This document shows, piece after piece, positions 51,471-63,162 of a stretch of 64,000 bases of DNA. A program made the position numbers and the translations under genes. Where the stretch lies: NCBI GenBank assembly GCA_034336665.1, contig JAPFBE010000002.1, forward strand, positions 32,405,406 through 32,469,405, given 5' to 3'. The notes beneath the pieces are model-generated. The model did no database searches and was not told the DNA's origin. It worked only from the letters and a program-made list of their open reading frames with translations. Each line of letters opens with the position of its first letter. Within the stretch, counting starts at the first letter, position 1. The DNA is from Luscinia megarhynchos (Eukaryota > Chordata > Aves > Passeriformes > Turdidae).

Positions 51471-53077
51471 ACAAGATAACTGCACACCTCATATTTGCAT
51501 TCAGAGTGTGAAGCTCTCTCACACAAGCTGTTGCAAACATCCTTGAATAATCCCAACAGTTTTACTAGAAGTACATATGTGAGTAAATGCTCATCAGGAC
51601 ACATTCTTTTCCTGTTTTAAAATATCTTGAGCAGGATCTCATCTCCACATGTCTAGGAGAAAAGTGTAGCAAATAAACTAGTAAATAGGACAGACATAGC
51701 TGCAGTGTGTCTAAACAAATATTACTGTGACAGAGAGGCTACTAATCTAGGACCATACAGAGTGAGAGAGTATTTAAGACAAAGAAGATTATTCAAGTAG
51801 CCATTAGAAATCTTTTAAATGAGCAAATTTCTTCACAGCAAAACTTGATTTATCCCTTTGGAGCAAAACTCGGTTTTGGCTTCTAAAACACAAAAGTGTG
51901 CCTGTGCTGAAGAACACAGAATCTCACGCTTCAGAATCTGACCTACTCATTTGCATTCATTAATGTTGCAATAATTTTCCCCAGTTTTAAACTGACCCAA
52001 TGAACTTTTAAGTCCTTCTTTTCATCCTCTTCTGTAGCAGCACATAGTGGCAACAACTGTTTGAACAATAGCACTGGGATCTTGAATAGTTAGTATTTTG
52101 CATGCATGGAAGTCTTTCCTACTTACAGGATCAATGAAACCAACTATTTTTGCTTAGGAAAGAGAAAAATTTCTCGGGGTCCGATTAATAAGAATTGATA
52201 AGGGTGTGGAGGGCACCAGCTCCCTTCTTCAGCATTGAGAACAAAACATCTGATGGAATCCTCTAGGATGATTTTGCTCAGGTGTTTGTTTCCTGTCCTG
52301 CTGAGGCTTCAGTCAACGCTGGCCTATCAGCCTTAGCTCTGGGCACCCAAAAGTGTTTGAATTTTCTGCAGATCTGTGCTATTTCAACATTGGCAAATCT
52401 TAATTTTTTGGTTAAAAGACTAAAGGGCTTAGGATTAACTGTGCTATTGTATATCCAAAGACACAGAAGCTGGCATAAGGTTCAGATGCAGACAGGTCTC
52501 TGCACAGCTTTGCATCCCCAGCTTAAGTTCTGTCACACAGCCTCAACTCCCAAAGCCTGTGGATCTGAGCTAGCCTGGGGCAGAGACAGCTTGATCACTT
52601 CAGACCTGTGTTCTTGGGGCTTCTGAGCTGACAGATTGTCACACATCTGTGAGAAAATACATCCCCAAAGCAGCAAAGAAAATAAAACTGCAAATAGATT
52701 CATGAACATAACTTTATGTCTGAGAAACCACAGCCTTTGCTGTTTGCAGACTGCTGCAATCAAAGTTGTAACTAATAATGCCCCACTCAGAAACAGGCAA
52801 GATCTAGCAGAGTCCAGGCAGGTGACCTCTGCAGCAAATATGCATCATACAGTCTTTAGTATACCCAGAACCAGTTCTAAACTGATGGCAGATAAACATA
52901 ATTTATTACACATAACTAGAGAGAGGCATAGGAGAGACGTGATTTCTTCTCAGGCCCACAGATAACAAATGATGATGCCACTCACTGGGTATGTAGGAAC
53001 ACCTTGAGAGAGAAAAGAACATGCAGTGCAATTTCCAAAGGTGCAACCCCTGTGAAGAATTTGGAATTCGTGGATGT

Positions 53078-53200
53078 ACAGAATCATAGATTTATCAGGG
53101 CTGGGAGAGATCATGATCACCCAGCCCAACCATCCACCCAGCACTGCCACTGTAACCCCTAATCCACTGCACCATATCACCCAGCACCAGATCCAGGTTT
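53078..53200 (-). mobile_element. CR1 LINE 3' terminus
   Basis: Starts ACAGAATCATAGATTTATCA, followed by GGCTGGGAGAGATCATGATC, CAACCATCCACCCAGCACTG and CACCAGATCCAGGTTT. This fits a reverse-oriented CR1 3' end, about 120 bp. Confidence 0.8.
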
Positions 53201-53540
53201 ACTCCAAGCTTTGCAGATGTCCTCCAGCTTTGCTTCTGCTGCTAAACCAGAGTGGAAGGCAGTTTTCAGTTCCATGATCATGGCTTCTGTACAGCTGCTC
53301 CCTTGCTCACTAGCACCATTTTGATCTGTACTGCAAAGCATATTTTCCCAGAGCCTTGACACGTCTTAGAGGACAGAATATGTCAGGAATGTTTTGGCAG
53401 AAGTTGACACCTGACCGCTGTGTTTGGGGAAGGGAAAGGGAGCGGGAGTTTAGGCAGGTAAACAAAAGCTGTGCTGTGCTACCAGCTCCAGGGCCAGAGA
53501 ACAGCTCTCTTTTACAAGCAGCATAGCTTGTAAAAAAGCC

Positions 53541-53555
53541 AAAAAAAAAAAAAAA
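53541..53555. repeat. Poly(A) run of 15
   Basis: Fifteen consecutive A bases after GTAAAAAAGCC. It lies inside a 147-codon minus-strand frame, where it would encode a run of Phe, so that frame is unlikely to be coding. Confidence 0.9.
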
Positions 53556-56500
53556 GTGGCAGAAGTTTACCTCCTTTGCTCCTGGCCTCCACATGCTCAT
53601 TAACTGATTCCATCCCAGGACCTGCAGGATGGGCCCCTGGAGGCTGCAGTCCAGGCAGTTCTGCAGCCAGCATTTCACTGAAACACATGGCAGAAGTGTG
53701 CTGAGGGAAACAAGGGCTATCCAGGGACTTGCATGAGCACACACTGAGTGCACAGGAGTGCAAATTCTGGAAGATGACTGTAAGTGGAATGACTTCTACT
53801 TGATCAGTGCTGGGGTAGTGGTGTAGTACTGGTGGGTGGCAGGGGCTTAGACAGCAAATAGAAAGATCACATCCTATTGCAGGCATCTACAAAGAGGTGG
53901 GGTCTTGAACCACTGACTCACCAAAGTCCTCTCCACCCAACAACAGATGCTTGTGCTCCTGGTCCTTATTTTATGCTGCACTGAAAGTGGCTGACAGGGA
54001 AATGTATTCAGATATGGATAGTGAAAGACATTTTTCTTCTACAGAATTCTTACAAATAACATGTAGAGAAAGACAGTAATTCTTTGAGTACATGAAATGA
54101 CAAAGCATCATGCCTAGAGTGAGTATCATTCACAGAATTTAATGTTCCAGCTGCAATAGGAAATGAACTAATTCACAATAAATTTGACAAAAAGTACCAA
54201 TCTGTAAAAATGCTATGTAACTGAAAAGACTGGCCAACATCTGTGAAAATGGAAGGAAATCAGCAAAACTAACTCAGAGGAAGTAACTAAGATTCTTTAC
54301 CCAAGAAAAATTATCTGGACAGACAGTATTACAAAATTCTGAATTCATGGGTTTAGCCTTTTCCTGGTAAGTTATTTACATTACAGTCATCCTTAAAAGG
54401 ATCTGGAATACAATTCCCTTGCAAAAGGCATGCTGTATAGGTGACAGTTTTGGAAGTATGGTAGCCTCAAGATAAAGCTTCTGACATAGACATTTTATAA
54501 TTTCATGGACATACTGAAGGACTGGGGGCTTGTTCAACAAATTAATTTATATTCTAGAAAATTAAAATTGCTAAAAGAAATTGACATTTGCAGAATAAGA
54601 GATGTGAGCTAAAGTAGTATGAAAGTGATAAATATTTGTTGCTGATAAAAATATTAACTTTAATGAAGTTAACAAAAATGTCAATCTAATCCTTTCAGGA
54701 AAGCTTAAGAATCAATGCTAACTGAATTTATTTTGATAACTCATGGAAATATTTCCATGACTCAAAAAAGGGAGGCATTTATTATTTACCTTCTGTACTT
54801 TGATGGTTTCCTGCACATCTTACCAGGACTATTTCTATGCATTTCTTAGATGATGATTTTGGGCTGCAGGTAAATGGTGCTTTTGAAAACCCACATGGCC
54901 ATTTCACTTCACAATACAATTCTAGGACTTTGCTGAATCTTCCATCACACTAAGTGCAACTCATCTTCCCTTTACAGCCTCAAGGACTTCTTGGGAGATG
55001 CTCATATTCTCCATGTTTATGTTTAAATACCCTGAAATGAAATTATACATTCTCCTACATATCTATACTCTTGTAGGCAAGTGGCCTCTTTGTAAGCACA
55101 TCCAAACTGTAAAGATTGCCTTAAAGAATGAGTGAAAGACAAAGTACGTCTGCTGATTGTGAAAATTAGTTAAAAACCCACAGCAGATGGCATTTCAATA
55201 TCTGCCTAGATAAAGCATAAAATCAAGAGTAAAGAAAAGGTGCAATAATAATAAAAAATGCCTGCTGCATTGTGCAGTGCAGGACAGAGCCTTCCTCCCC
55301 TGAAGTGGCTCCCAGCTGCTGCACAATGTGCTGAGCCAGACTGCTGCTGGGGTGGAGAGAGAAAAGGGAAAAGGCACAAGGTGCAGGACAGTGACAGCTG
55401 CTGCTACAAGGAGTACAAGGAAGAGAGCCTCCCTCCTTGCACAGCAGTCACTGCCCTCCACACCTGCAGCAGGAACAACAGCGTGAAGCTGAGCAGCACA
55501 CAGCAGGAGTTGTTTGAGCTGCACCACCTTCACAAATAACCCTTCCCCATCTCCTTCAAAAAAAAATAAAAAGGTAGTATTCAAGGAAAAAGGATAAATC
55601 CAGCACCCAATAACAGCTTTTTGACATTCAGGCTGAATGAAGTTCCCATGTGCTTTAAACTTTCACTGTGCAGCTTTACTGCCTCAGGGGTTGTACAGCA
55701 CTGGATGTACTTAAAGACATAGGCTTTTTTCCCAGACTTTTTTAATAAACATGATTTTTTCTTCCACTGTGTGATAACAGCATAAACCAATTTCTACTCT
55801 ATTTCTGAACCCTAGAGCAGTACATTTTCTTCTTTTATAAGCCAATGAATACTGGTGCTTTTTATTTTTATTTTTCTGCTGTGCCACTCTATTACACAAA
55901 ACAGTTTTTGCAAATATCATCACCTCTTAAAGTTACTAAGTGAACAGATGAGTTTAAATCAGCGTTCTAAACAAAAGCCTTTTGCATGATATGTTGTTGC
56001 ATGTGGATTAGAGTATCTAAATATATATTATAGATGAAAACCAAAGTTTTCCATCTTAGAAAATCTCGCTACACTTTTTATTATTAGCTTTTGGTATAAT
56101 TTTTTTCAAGATGCATAGTAATGAAGAAATTGGTATTTTTTTTTAATAAAGCCAATTCCCTTTTTAAATTCACTGTCGTTTGGTTTTTTTTTTTCCCTGA
56201 ATAGGCCATAGTCATTGATTTTTAATTTTGTAAGAAGAGACCTCAGCTTAGCTGATGGCAAATTCACAAGATCTTGTAGATGAAGCCTTGGAATTTCCCA
56301 ATTCAAGTGTTCCTGAAAATGAATTTTTCATTTAGCATTTGTTTTCCTTCCACCACAGTAGAATTATCTATTATCTTAAGAATTATCCAGGCTATAAGAT
56401 CACACAAACAAAAGATTTTCGCAGAAGTTGTTACTAACTATTTCCTTTTGGTGTATGCATTCCTGAATAGAGTCCAAAGCCAATATAAAGTTGTGTGTGT

Positions 56501-57340
56501 GCACACATGCATTCTGTCTAGCTATAATTTTGGGCCTTTAGAAGCAACCCTTTTCACAAAGCTGCAAGAAGCCACCAAAAAAATTCTCTAAGGTAAAGAA
56601 CACTGCTTTGAAAAAAAAATTAAAAGGGGAGTTTGTAGTGATTTAGCAGAGGTTTGGAATACACACAGCTCATGAAAAATGATTGCAAGGGCAACAATAT
56701 TGCCTGCTGATAAAGTAAAACTAAAAGACTACAATAAAAAAATCAGACTCCTCATATAAATCATAGGGAGAAAGAAAAATGGAAGCTTATAGGATGTTTA
56801 ATTATTTTGCTTACCTCTTTTTTTAACAGATTAAGAACAAAATTACCTCTAATGATACTATCAAGCCATTATGAGATCAGACTGGTTGACTAGTTGATAA
56901 CAGAATAAAAAAACTAGAGATATTTGATTAGAATCTGTTCTGGTTTGGGGAAAAACAGGTTAAGTGTTTATAGCAAGAGATGGCAGTGAAATACTTTCCA
57001 TTCCAGGAATAACTGAAAGGGATGTTAAAGTTGTAAAAGTCTTCTGAGCCAAATGCCTTTACATCAGAGTTAGTCTTCAAGCAGTCCTGGAGCAGACAGA
57101 ACAACATCCTCTGTTTGGCAGTGGGATTCTCACCTGAAAGAGGGGGCAGAGTCCCAGATTCCAGACTGTGCACCTCGTAAAGGTTAGGATTAAAATTTTC
57201 AACAGAAAAAAAGCCCCAAAACATACATACACAGTAATTTTTTTCATAAACTGGGGCTGGAACACAGGACCCTTTTTCCCCCTTCCCATTAGAGAAACCA
57301 CAGCTGTGTGTTAAGTTGGCCACAGGAGCACATGGGGAGG

Positions 57341-60300
57341 CTGAGCCAGGTTTGTCAGTGCAGAGGCTGTGTCTGTGCTGGGTGTGTCACTGCAGAGGCT
57401 GTGTCTGTGCTGGGTGTGTCACTGCAGAGGCTGTGTCTGAGCTGGGTGTGTCACTGCAGAGCCTGTGTCTGTGCTGGGTGTGTCACTCTAGAGGCTGTGT
57501 CTGTGCTGGGTGTGTCACTATAGAGGCTGTGTCTGAGCTGGGCTGAGCTGGGTGTGTCACTGCAGAGGCTGTGTCTGTGCTGGGCTGAGCTGGGTGTGTC
57601 ACTGCAGAGGCTGTGTCTGTGCTGGGTGTGTCACTGCAGAGGCTGTGTCTGAGCTGGGTGTGTCACTGCAGAGGCTGTGTCTGAGCTGGGTGTGTCACTG
57701 CAGAGGCTGTGTCTGAGCTGGGTGTGTCACTGCAGAGGCTGTGTCTGTGCTGGGTGTGTCACTGCAGAGGCTGTGTCTGTGCTGGGTGTGTCACTGCAGA
57801 GCCTGTGTCTGTGCTGGGTGTGTCACTGCAGAGGTGTGTGTCTGTGCTGGGTGTGTCACTGCAGAGGCTGTGTCTGTGCTGGGTGTGTCACTGCAGAGGC
57901 TGTGTCTGTGCTGGGTGTGTCACTGCAGAGGCTGTGTCTGTGCTGGGCTGAGCTGGGTGTGTCACTGTAGAGGCTGTGTCTGAGCTGGGTGTGTCACTGC
58001 AGAGGCTGTGTCTGAGCTGGGTGTGTCACTGCAGAGGCTGTGTCTGAGCTGGGTGTGTCACTGCAGAGGCTGTGTCTGTGCTGGGTGTGTCACTGCAGAG
58101 GCTGTGTCTGTGCTGGGTGTGTCACTGCAGAGGTGTGTCTGTGCTGGGTGTGTCACTGCAGAGGCTGTGTCTGAGCTGGGTGTGTCACTGCAGAGGCTGT
58201 GTCTGTGCTGGGTGTGTCACTACAGAGGCTGTGTCTGTGCTGGGTGTGTCACTGCAGAAGCTGTGTCTGAGCTGGGTGTGTCACTGCAGAGGCTGTGTCT
58301 GTGCTGGGTGTGTCACTGTAGAGGCTGTGTCTGTGCTGGGCTGAGCTGGGTGTGTCACTGTAGAGGCTGTGTCTGTGCTGGGTGTGTCACTGCAGAGGCT
58401 GTGTCTGTGCTGTGTCTGAGCTGGGTGTGTCACTGCAGAGGCTGTGCCTGTGCTGGGTGTGTCACTGCAGAGGTGTGTCTGAGCTGGGTGTGTCACTGCA
58501 GAGGCTGTGTCTGAGCTGGGTGTGTCACTGCAGAGGCTGTGTCTGTGCTGGGTGTGTCACTGCAGAGGCTGTGTCTGAGCTGGGTGTGTCACTGCAGAGG
58601 CTGTGTCTGTGCTGGAGTGTGTCACTGCAGAGGCTGTGCCTGTGCTGGGTTTGTCACTAGAGGCTGTGTCTGAGCTGGGTGTGTCACTGTAGAGGCTGTG
58701 TCTGTGCTGGGTGTGTCACTGCAGAGGCTGTGTCTGTGCTGGGTGTGTCACTGCAGAGGTGTGTCTGAGCTGGGTGTGTCACTGTAGAGGCTGTGTCTGT
58801 GCTGGGTGTGTCACTGCAGAGGCTGTGTCTGAGCTGGGTGTGTCAGTGCAGAGGCTGTGTCTGAGCTGGGTGTGTCACTGCAGAGTGTGTCTGTGCTGGG
58901 TGTGTCACTGCAGAGGCTGTGTCTGTGCTGGGTGTGTCACTGCAGAGGCTGTGTCTGAGCTGGGTGTGTCACTGCAGAGGTGTGTCTGAGCTGGGTGTGT
59001 CACTGCAGAGGCTGTGTCTGAGCTGGGTGTGTCACTGCAGAGGCTGTGCCTGTGCTGGGTTTGTCACTAGAGGCTGTGTCTGAGCTGGGTGTGTCACTGC
59101 AGAGGCTGTGTCTGTGCTGGGCTGAGCTGGGTGTGTCACTGCAGAGGCTGTGTCTGAGCTGGGTGTGTCACTGCAGAGGCTGTGTCTGTGCTGGGTTTGT
59201 CACTGCAGAGGTGTGTCTGTGCTGGGTGTGTCACTGCAGAGGCTGTGTCTGAGCTGGGTGTGTCACTGCAGAGGCTGTGTCTGAGCTGGGTGTGTCACTG
59301 CAGAGGCTGTGTCTGTGCTGGGTTTGTCACTGCAGAGGAGTGTGTCTGTGCTGGGTGTGTCACTGCAGAGGCTTTGTCTGTGCTGGGTGTGTCACTGCAG
59401 AGGCTGTGTCTGTGCTGGGTGTGTCACTGCAGAGGCTGTGTCTGAGCTGGGTGTGTCACTGCAGAGGCTGTGTCTGTGCTGGGTGTGTCACTGCAGAGGC
59501 TGTGTCTGTGCTGGGTGTGTCACTGCAGAGGCTGTGTCTGTGCTGGGTGTGTCACTGCAGAGGCTGTGTCTGAGCTGGGTGTGTCACTGCAGAGGTGTGT
59601 CTGTGCTGGGTGTGTCACTGCAGAGGCTGTGTCTGTGCTGGGTGTGTCACTGCAGAGGCTGTGTCTGAGCTGGGTGTGTCACTGCAGAGGTGTGTCTGTG
59701 CTGGGTGTGTCACTGCAGAGGCTGTGTCTGAGCTGGGTGTGTCACTACAGAGGCTGTGTCTGAGCTGGGTGTGTCACTGCAGAGGCTGTGTCTGTGCTGG
59801 GTGTGTCACTGCAGAGGGCTGTGTCTGTGCTGGGTGTGTCGTGTCACTGCAGAGGTGTGTCTGTGCTGGGTGTGTCACTGTAGAGGCTGTGTCTCTGCTG
59901 GGTGTGTCATTGCAGAGGCTGTGTCTGAGGCTGGGTCTGTCACTGTAGAGGCTGTGTCTGTGCTGGGTGTGTCACTGTAGAGGCTGTGTCTGTGCTGGGT
60001 GTGTCACTGCAGAGGCTGTGTCTGAGCTGGGTGTGTCACTGCAGAAGCTGTGTCTGTGCTGGGTGTCACTGCAGAAGCTGTGTCTGAGCTGGGTGTGTCA
60101 CTGCAGAGGTGTGTCTGTGCTGGGTGTGTCACTGCAGAGGCTGTGTCTGTGCTGGGTGTGTCACTGCAGAGGTGTGTCTGTGCTGGGTGTGTCACTACAG
60201 AGGCTGTGTCTGTGCTGGGTGTGTCAGTGCAGAGGCTGTGTCTGTGCTGGGTGTGTCACTGCAGAGGCTGTGTCTGAGCTGGGTGTGTCAGTGCAGAGGC

Positions 60301-63162
60301 TGTGTCTGTGCTGGGTGTGTCACTGCAGAGGCTGTGTCTGAGCTGGGTGTGTCACTGCAGAGGCTGTGCCTGTGCTGGGTGTGTCACTGCAGAGGCTGTG
60401 TCTGAGCTGGGTGTGTCACTGCAGAGGTGTGTCTGTGCTGGGTGTGTCACTGCAGAGGTGTGTCTGTGCTGGGTGTGTCACTCTAGAGGCTGTGTCTGTG
60501 CTGGGTGTGTCACTGCAGAGGCTGTGTCTGAGCTGGGCTGAGCTGGGTGTGTCACTAGAGGCTGTGTCTGAGCTGGGTGTGTCACTACAGAGGCTGTGTC
60601 TGTGCTGGGTGTGTCACTCTAGAGGCTGTGTCTGTGCTGGGTGTGTCACTGCAGAGGCTGTGTCTGTGCTGGGCTGAGCTGGGTTTGTCACTAGAGGCTG
60701 TGTCTGAGCTGGGTGTGTCACTGCAGAGGCTGTGTCTGTGCTGGGTGTGTCACTGCAGAGGCTGTGTCTGTGCTGGGTGTGTCAGTGCAGAGGCTGTGTC
60801 TGAGCTGGGTGTATCACTGCAGAGGCTGTGTCTGAGCTGGGCTGAGCTGGGTGTGTCACTGCAGAGGCTGTGTCTGAGCTGGGTGTGTCACTGCAGAGGC
60901 TGTGTCTGAGCTGGGTGTGTCACTGTAGAGGCTGTGTCTGAGCTGGGTGTGTCACTGCAGAGGCTGTGTCTGTGCTGTGTCTGAGCTGGGTGTGTCACTG
61001 CAGAGGCTGTGTCTGAGCTGGGTGTGTCACTGCAGAGGCTGTGTCTGTGCTGGGCTGAGCTGGGTGTGTCACTGCAGAGGCTGTGTCTGAGCTGGGTGTG
61101 TCACTGCAGAGGCTGTGTCTGTGCTGGGTGTGTCACTGCAGAGGTGTGTCTGTGCTGGGTGTGTCACTGTAGAGGCTGTGTCTGTGCTGGGTGTGTCACT
61201 GCAGAGGCTGTGTCTGTGCTGGGTGTGTCACTGCAGAGGCTGTGTCTGTGCTGGGTGTGTCACTGCAGAGGCTGTGTCTGAGCTGGGTGTGTCACTGCAG
61301 AGGCTGTGTCTGTGCTGGGTGTGTCTGCAGAGCTGTGCCTGTGCTGGGTGTGTCACTGCAGAGGCTGTGTCTGTGCTGGGTGTGTCACTGCAGAGGCTGT
61401 GTCTGAGCTGGGTGTGTCACTGCAGAGGGCTGTGTCTGTGCTGGGTGTGTCACTGCAGAGGTGTGTCTGTGCTGGGTGTGTCACTGCAGGCAGCTGTGTC
61501 TGTGCTGGGCTGAGCTGGGTGTGTCACTCTAGAGGCTGTGTCTGTGCTGCGTGTGTCACTGCAGGCAGCTGTGTCTGTGCTGGGCTGAGCTGGGTGTGTC
61601 ACTCTAGAGGCTGTGTCTGTGCTGGGTGTGTCACTGCAGACGCTGTGTCTGTGCTGGGTGTGTCACTGCAGAGGCTGTGTCTGTGCTGGGTGTGTCACTG
61701 CAGAGGTGTGTCTGTGCTGGGTGTGTCACTACAGAGGCTGTGTCTGAGCTGGGCTGAGCTGGGTGTGTCACTCTAGAGGCTGTGTCTGTGCTGGGTGTGT
61801 CACTGCAGAGGCTGTGTCTGAGCTGGGCTGAGCTGGGTGTGTCACTGCAGAGGCTGTGTCTGAGCTGGGCTGAGCTGGGTGTGTCACTGCAGAGGCTGTG
61901 TCTGAGCTGGGTGTGTCACTGCAGAGGTGTGTCTGTGCTGGGTGTGTCACTGCAGAGGCTGTGTCTGTGCTGGGTGTGTCACTGCAGAGGCTGTGTCTGT
62001 GCTGGGTGTGTCACTGCAGAGGCTGTGTCTGAGCTGGGTGTGTCACTGCAGAGGCTGTGTCTGAGCTGGGTGTGTCACTGCAGAGGCTGTGTCTGAGCTG
62101 GGTGTGTCACTGCAGAGGTGTGTCTGAGCTGGGTGTGTCACTGCAGAGGCTGTGTCTGAGCTGGGTGTGTCACTGCAGAGCCTGTGTCTGTGCTGGGTGT
62201 GTCACTGCAGAGGCTGTGTCTGAGCTGGTTGTGTCACTGCAGAGGTGTGTCTGTGCTGGGTGTGTCACTGCAGAGGCTGTGTCTGAGCTGGGTGTGTCAC
62301 TACAGAGGTGTGTCTGTGCTGGGTGTGTCACTGCAGAGGTGTGTCTGTGCTGGGTGTGTCACTGCAGAGGCTGTGTCTGTGCTGGGTGTGTCACTGCAGA
62401 GGCTGTGTCTGAGCTGGGTGTGTCACTGCAGAGGCTGTGTCTGTGCTGGGTGTGTCACTGCAGAGCCTGTGTCTGTGCTGGGTGTGTCACTGCAGAGGTG
62501 TGTCTGTGCTGGGTGTGTCACTGCAGAGGCTGTGTCTGAGCTGGGTGTGTCACTGCAGAGGCTGTGTCTGTGCTGGGTGTGTCACTGCAGAGGCTGTGTC
62601 TGAGCTGGGTGTGTCACTGTAGAGGCTGTGTCTGTGCTGGGCTGAGCTGGGTGTGTCACTGCAGAGGCTGTGTCTGTGCTGGGTGTGTCACTGCAGAGGC
62701 TGTATCTGAGCTGGGTGTGTCACTGCAGAGGCTGTGTCTGTGCTGGGTGTGTCACTGCAGAGCCTGTGTCTGTGCTGGGTGTGTCACTGCAGAGGCTGTG
62801 TCTGTGCTGGGTGTGTCACTGCAGAGGCTGTGTCTGAGCTGGGTGTGTCACTGCAGAGGCTGTGTCTGTGCTGGGTGTGTCACTGCAGAGGCTGTGTCTG
62901 AGCTGGGTGTGTCACTGCAGAGGCTGTGTCTGAGCTGGGTGTGTCACTGCAGAGGCTGTGTCTGTGCTGGGTGTGTCACTGTAGAGGCTGTGTCTGTGCT
63001 GGGTGTGTCACTGCAGAGGCTGTGTCTGAGCTGGGTGTGTCACTGCAGAGGTGTGTCTGTGCTGGGTGTGTCACTGCAGAAGGTGTGTCTGAGCTGGGTG
63101 TGTCACTGCAGAGGCTGTGTCTGAGCTGGGTGTGTCACTAGAGGCTGTGTCTGTGCTGGGCA
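57341..63162 (+). repeat. 32-bp minisatellite array, about 180 copies, 5.8 kb
   Basis: A nearly uninterrupted tandem array. A model unit is 57365-57396; the next begin at 57397 and 57429, giving a strict 32-bp period. The unit starts GGCTGTGTCTG, continues with GTGCTGGGTG or GAGCTGGGTG, and closes with TGTCACTGCAGA. Recurrent length variants are a 31-bp unit lacking one C (AGAGGTGTGTC), a 30-bp unit lacking GC (TCACTAGAGG), and a 42-bp unit with an extra GCTGAGCTGG. Point variants include TCACTCTAGAGG, TCACTGTAGAGG, TCACTACAGAGG and GGTTTGTCAC. The model unit has no CpG and carries one CTGCAG (PstI) site. The first unit (57341-57364) is degenerate; the last passes into unique DNA near 63162. 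It lies in the ADCY2 intron, antisense as written. Length in an assembly may be under- or overestimated. Confidence 0.97.
61486..61635 (+). repeat. 75-bp duplicated two-unit block inside the minisatellite
   Basis: An unusual variant starting GCAGGCAGCTG, followed by the 10-bp insertion (GCTGAGCTGG) and then a TCACTCTAGAGG unit, occurs at 61486 and again at 61561, exactly 75 bp later. The copies are nearly identical; the first ends its second unit with CTGCGTGTG where the second has CTGGGTGTG. This indicates recent duplication of a two-unit block within the array. Confidence 0.85.

Larger units (their letters stand above)
51471..57340. other. Intronic DNA with scattered GC-richer patches
   Basis: Apart from the CR1 terminus and the 15-A run: 53560-53760 and 55255-55540 are GC-richer and CpG-poor, repeat-like but unnamed. 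56936 starts TGTTCTGGTTTGGGGAAA, reminiscent of an LTR start, but no matching end was found before the minisatellite. Open frames (up to 147 codons) have no domains. Confidence 0.45.

Noticed and set aside
53310..53753. 147-codon minus-strand frame
   Set aside because: It is interrupted in sense by a 15-A run encoding a Phe string and has no domain; probably chance.
55195..55584. Overlapping frames of 129 (minus) and 93 (plus) codons
   Set aside because: No recognised family on either strand; hydrophobic minus translation reflects composition of a GC-richer, repeat-like patch.
56928..57323. 131-codon minus-strand frame next to the minisatellite, in ADCY2 sense
   Set aside because: It does not match any ADCY2 segment I know and shows no flanking splice sites of quality; the region may instead be LTR-derived.
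57308..63124. Dozens of overlapping plus-strand frames of 60-186 codons with Cys-rich repeats
   Set aside because: They are translations of the 32-bp minisatellite, whose unit has no forward stop in any frame; no start context, splice signal or non-repeat domain supports a protein.
57341..63162. CRISPR array interpretation of the 32-bp repeats
   Set aside because: Units are directly abutting with no unique spacers, and the genome is vertebrate.
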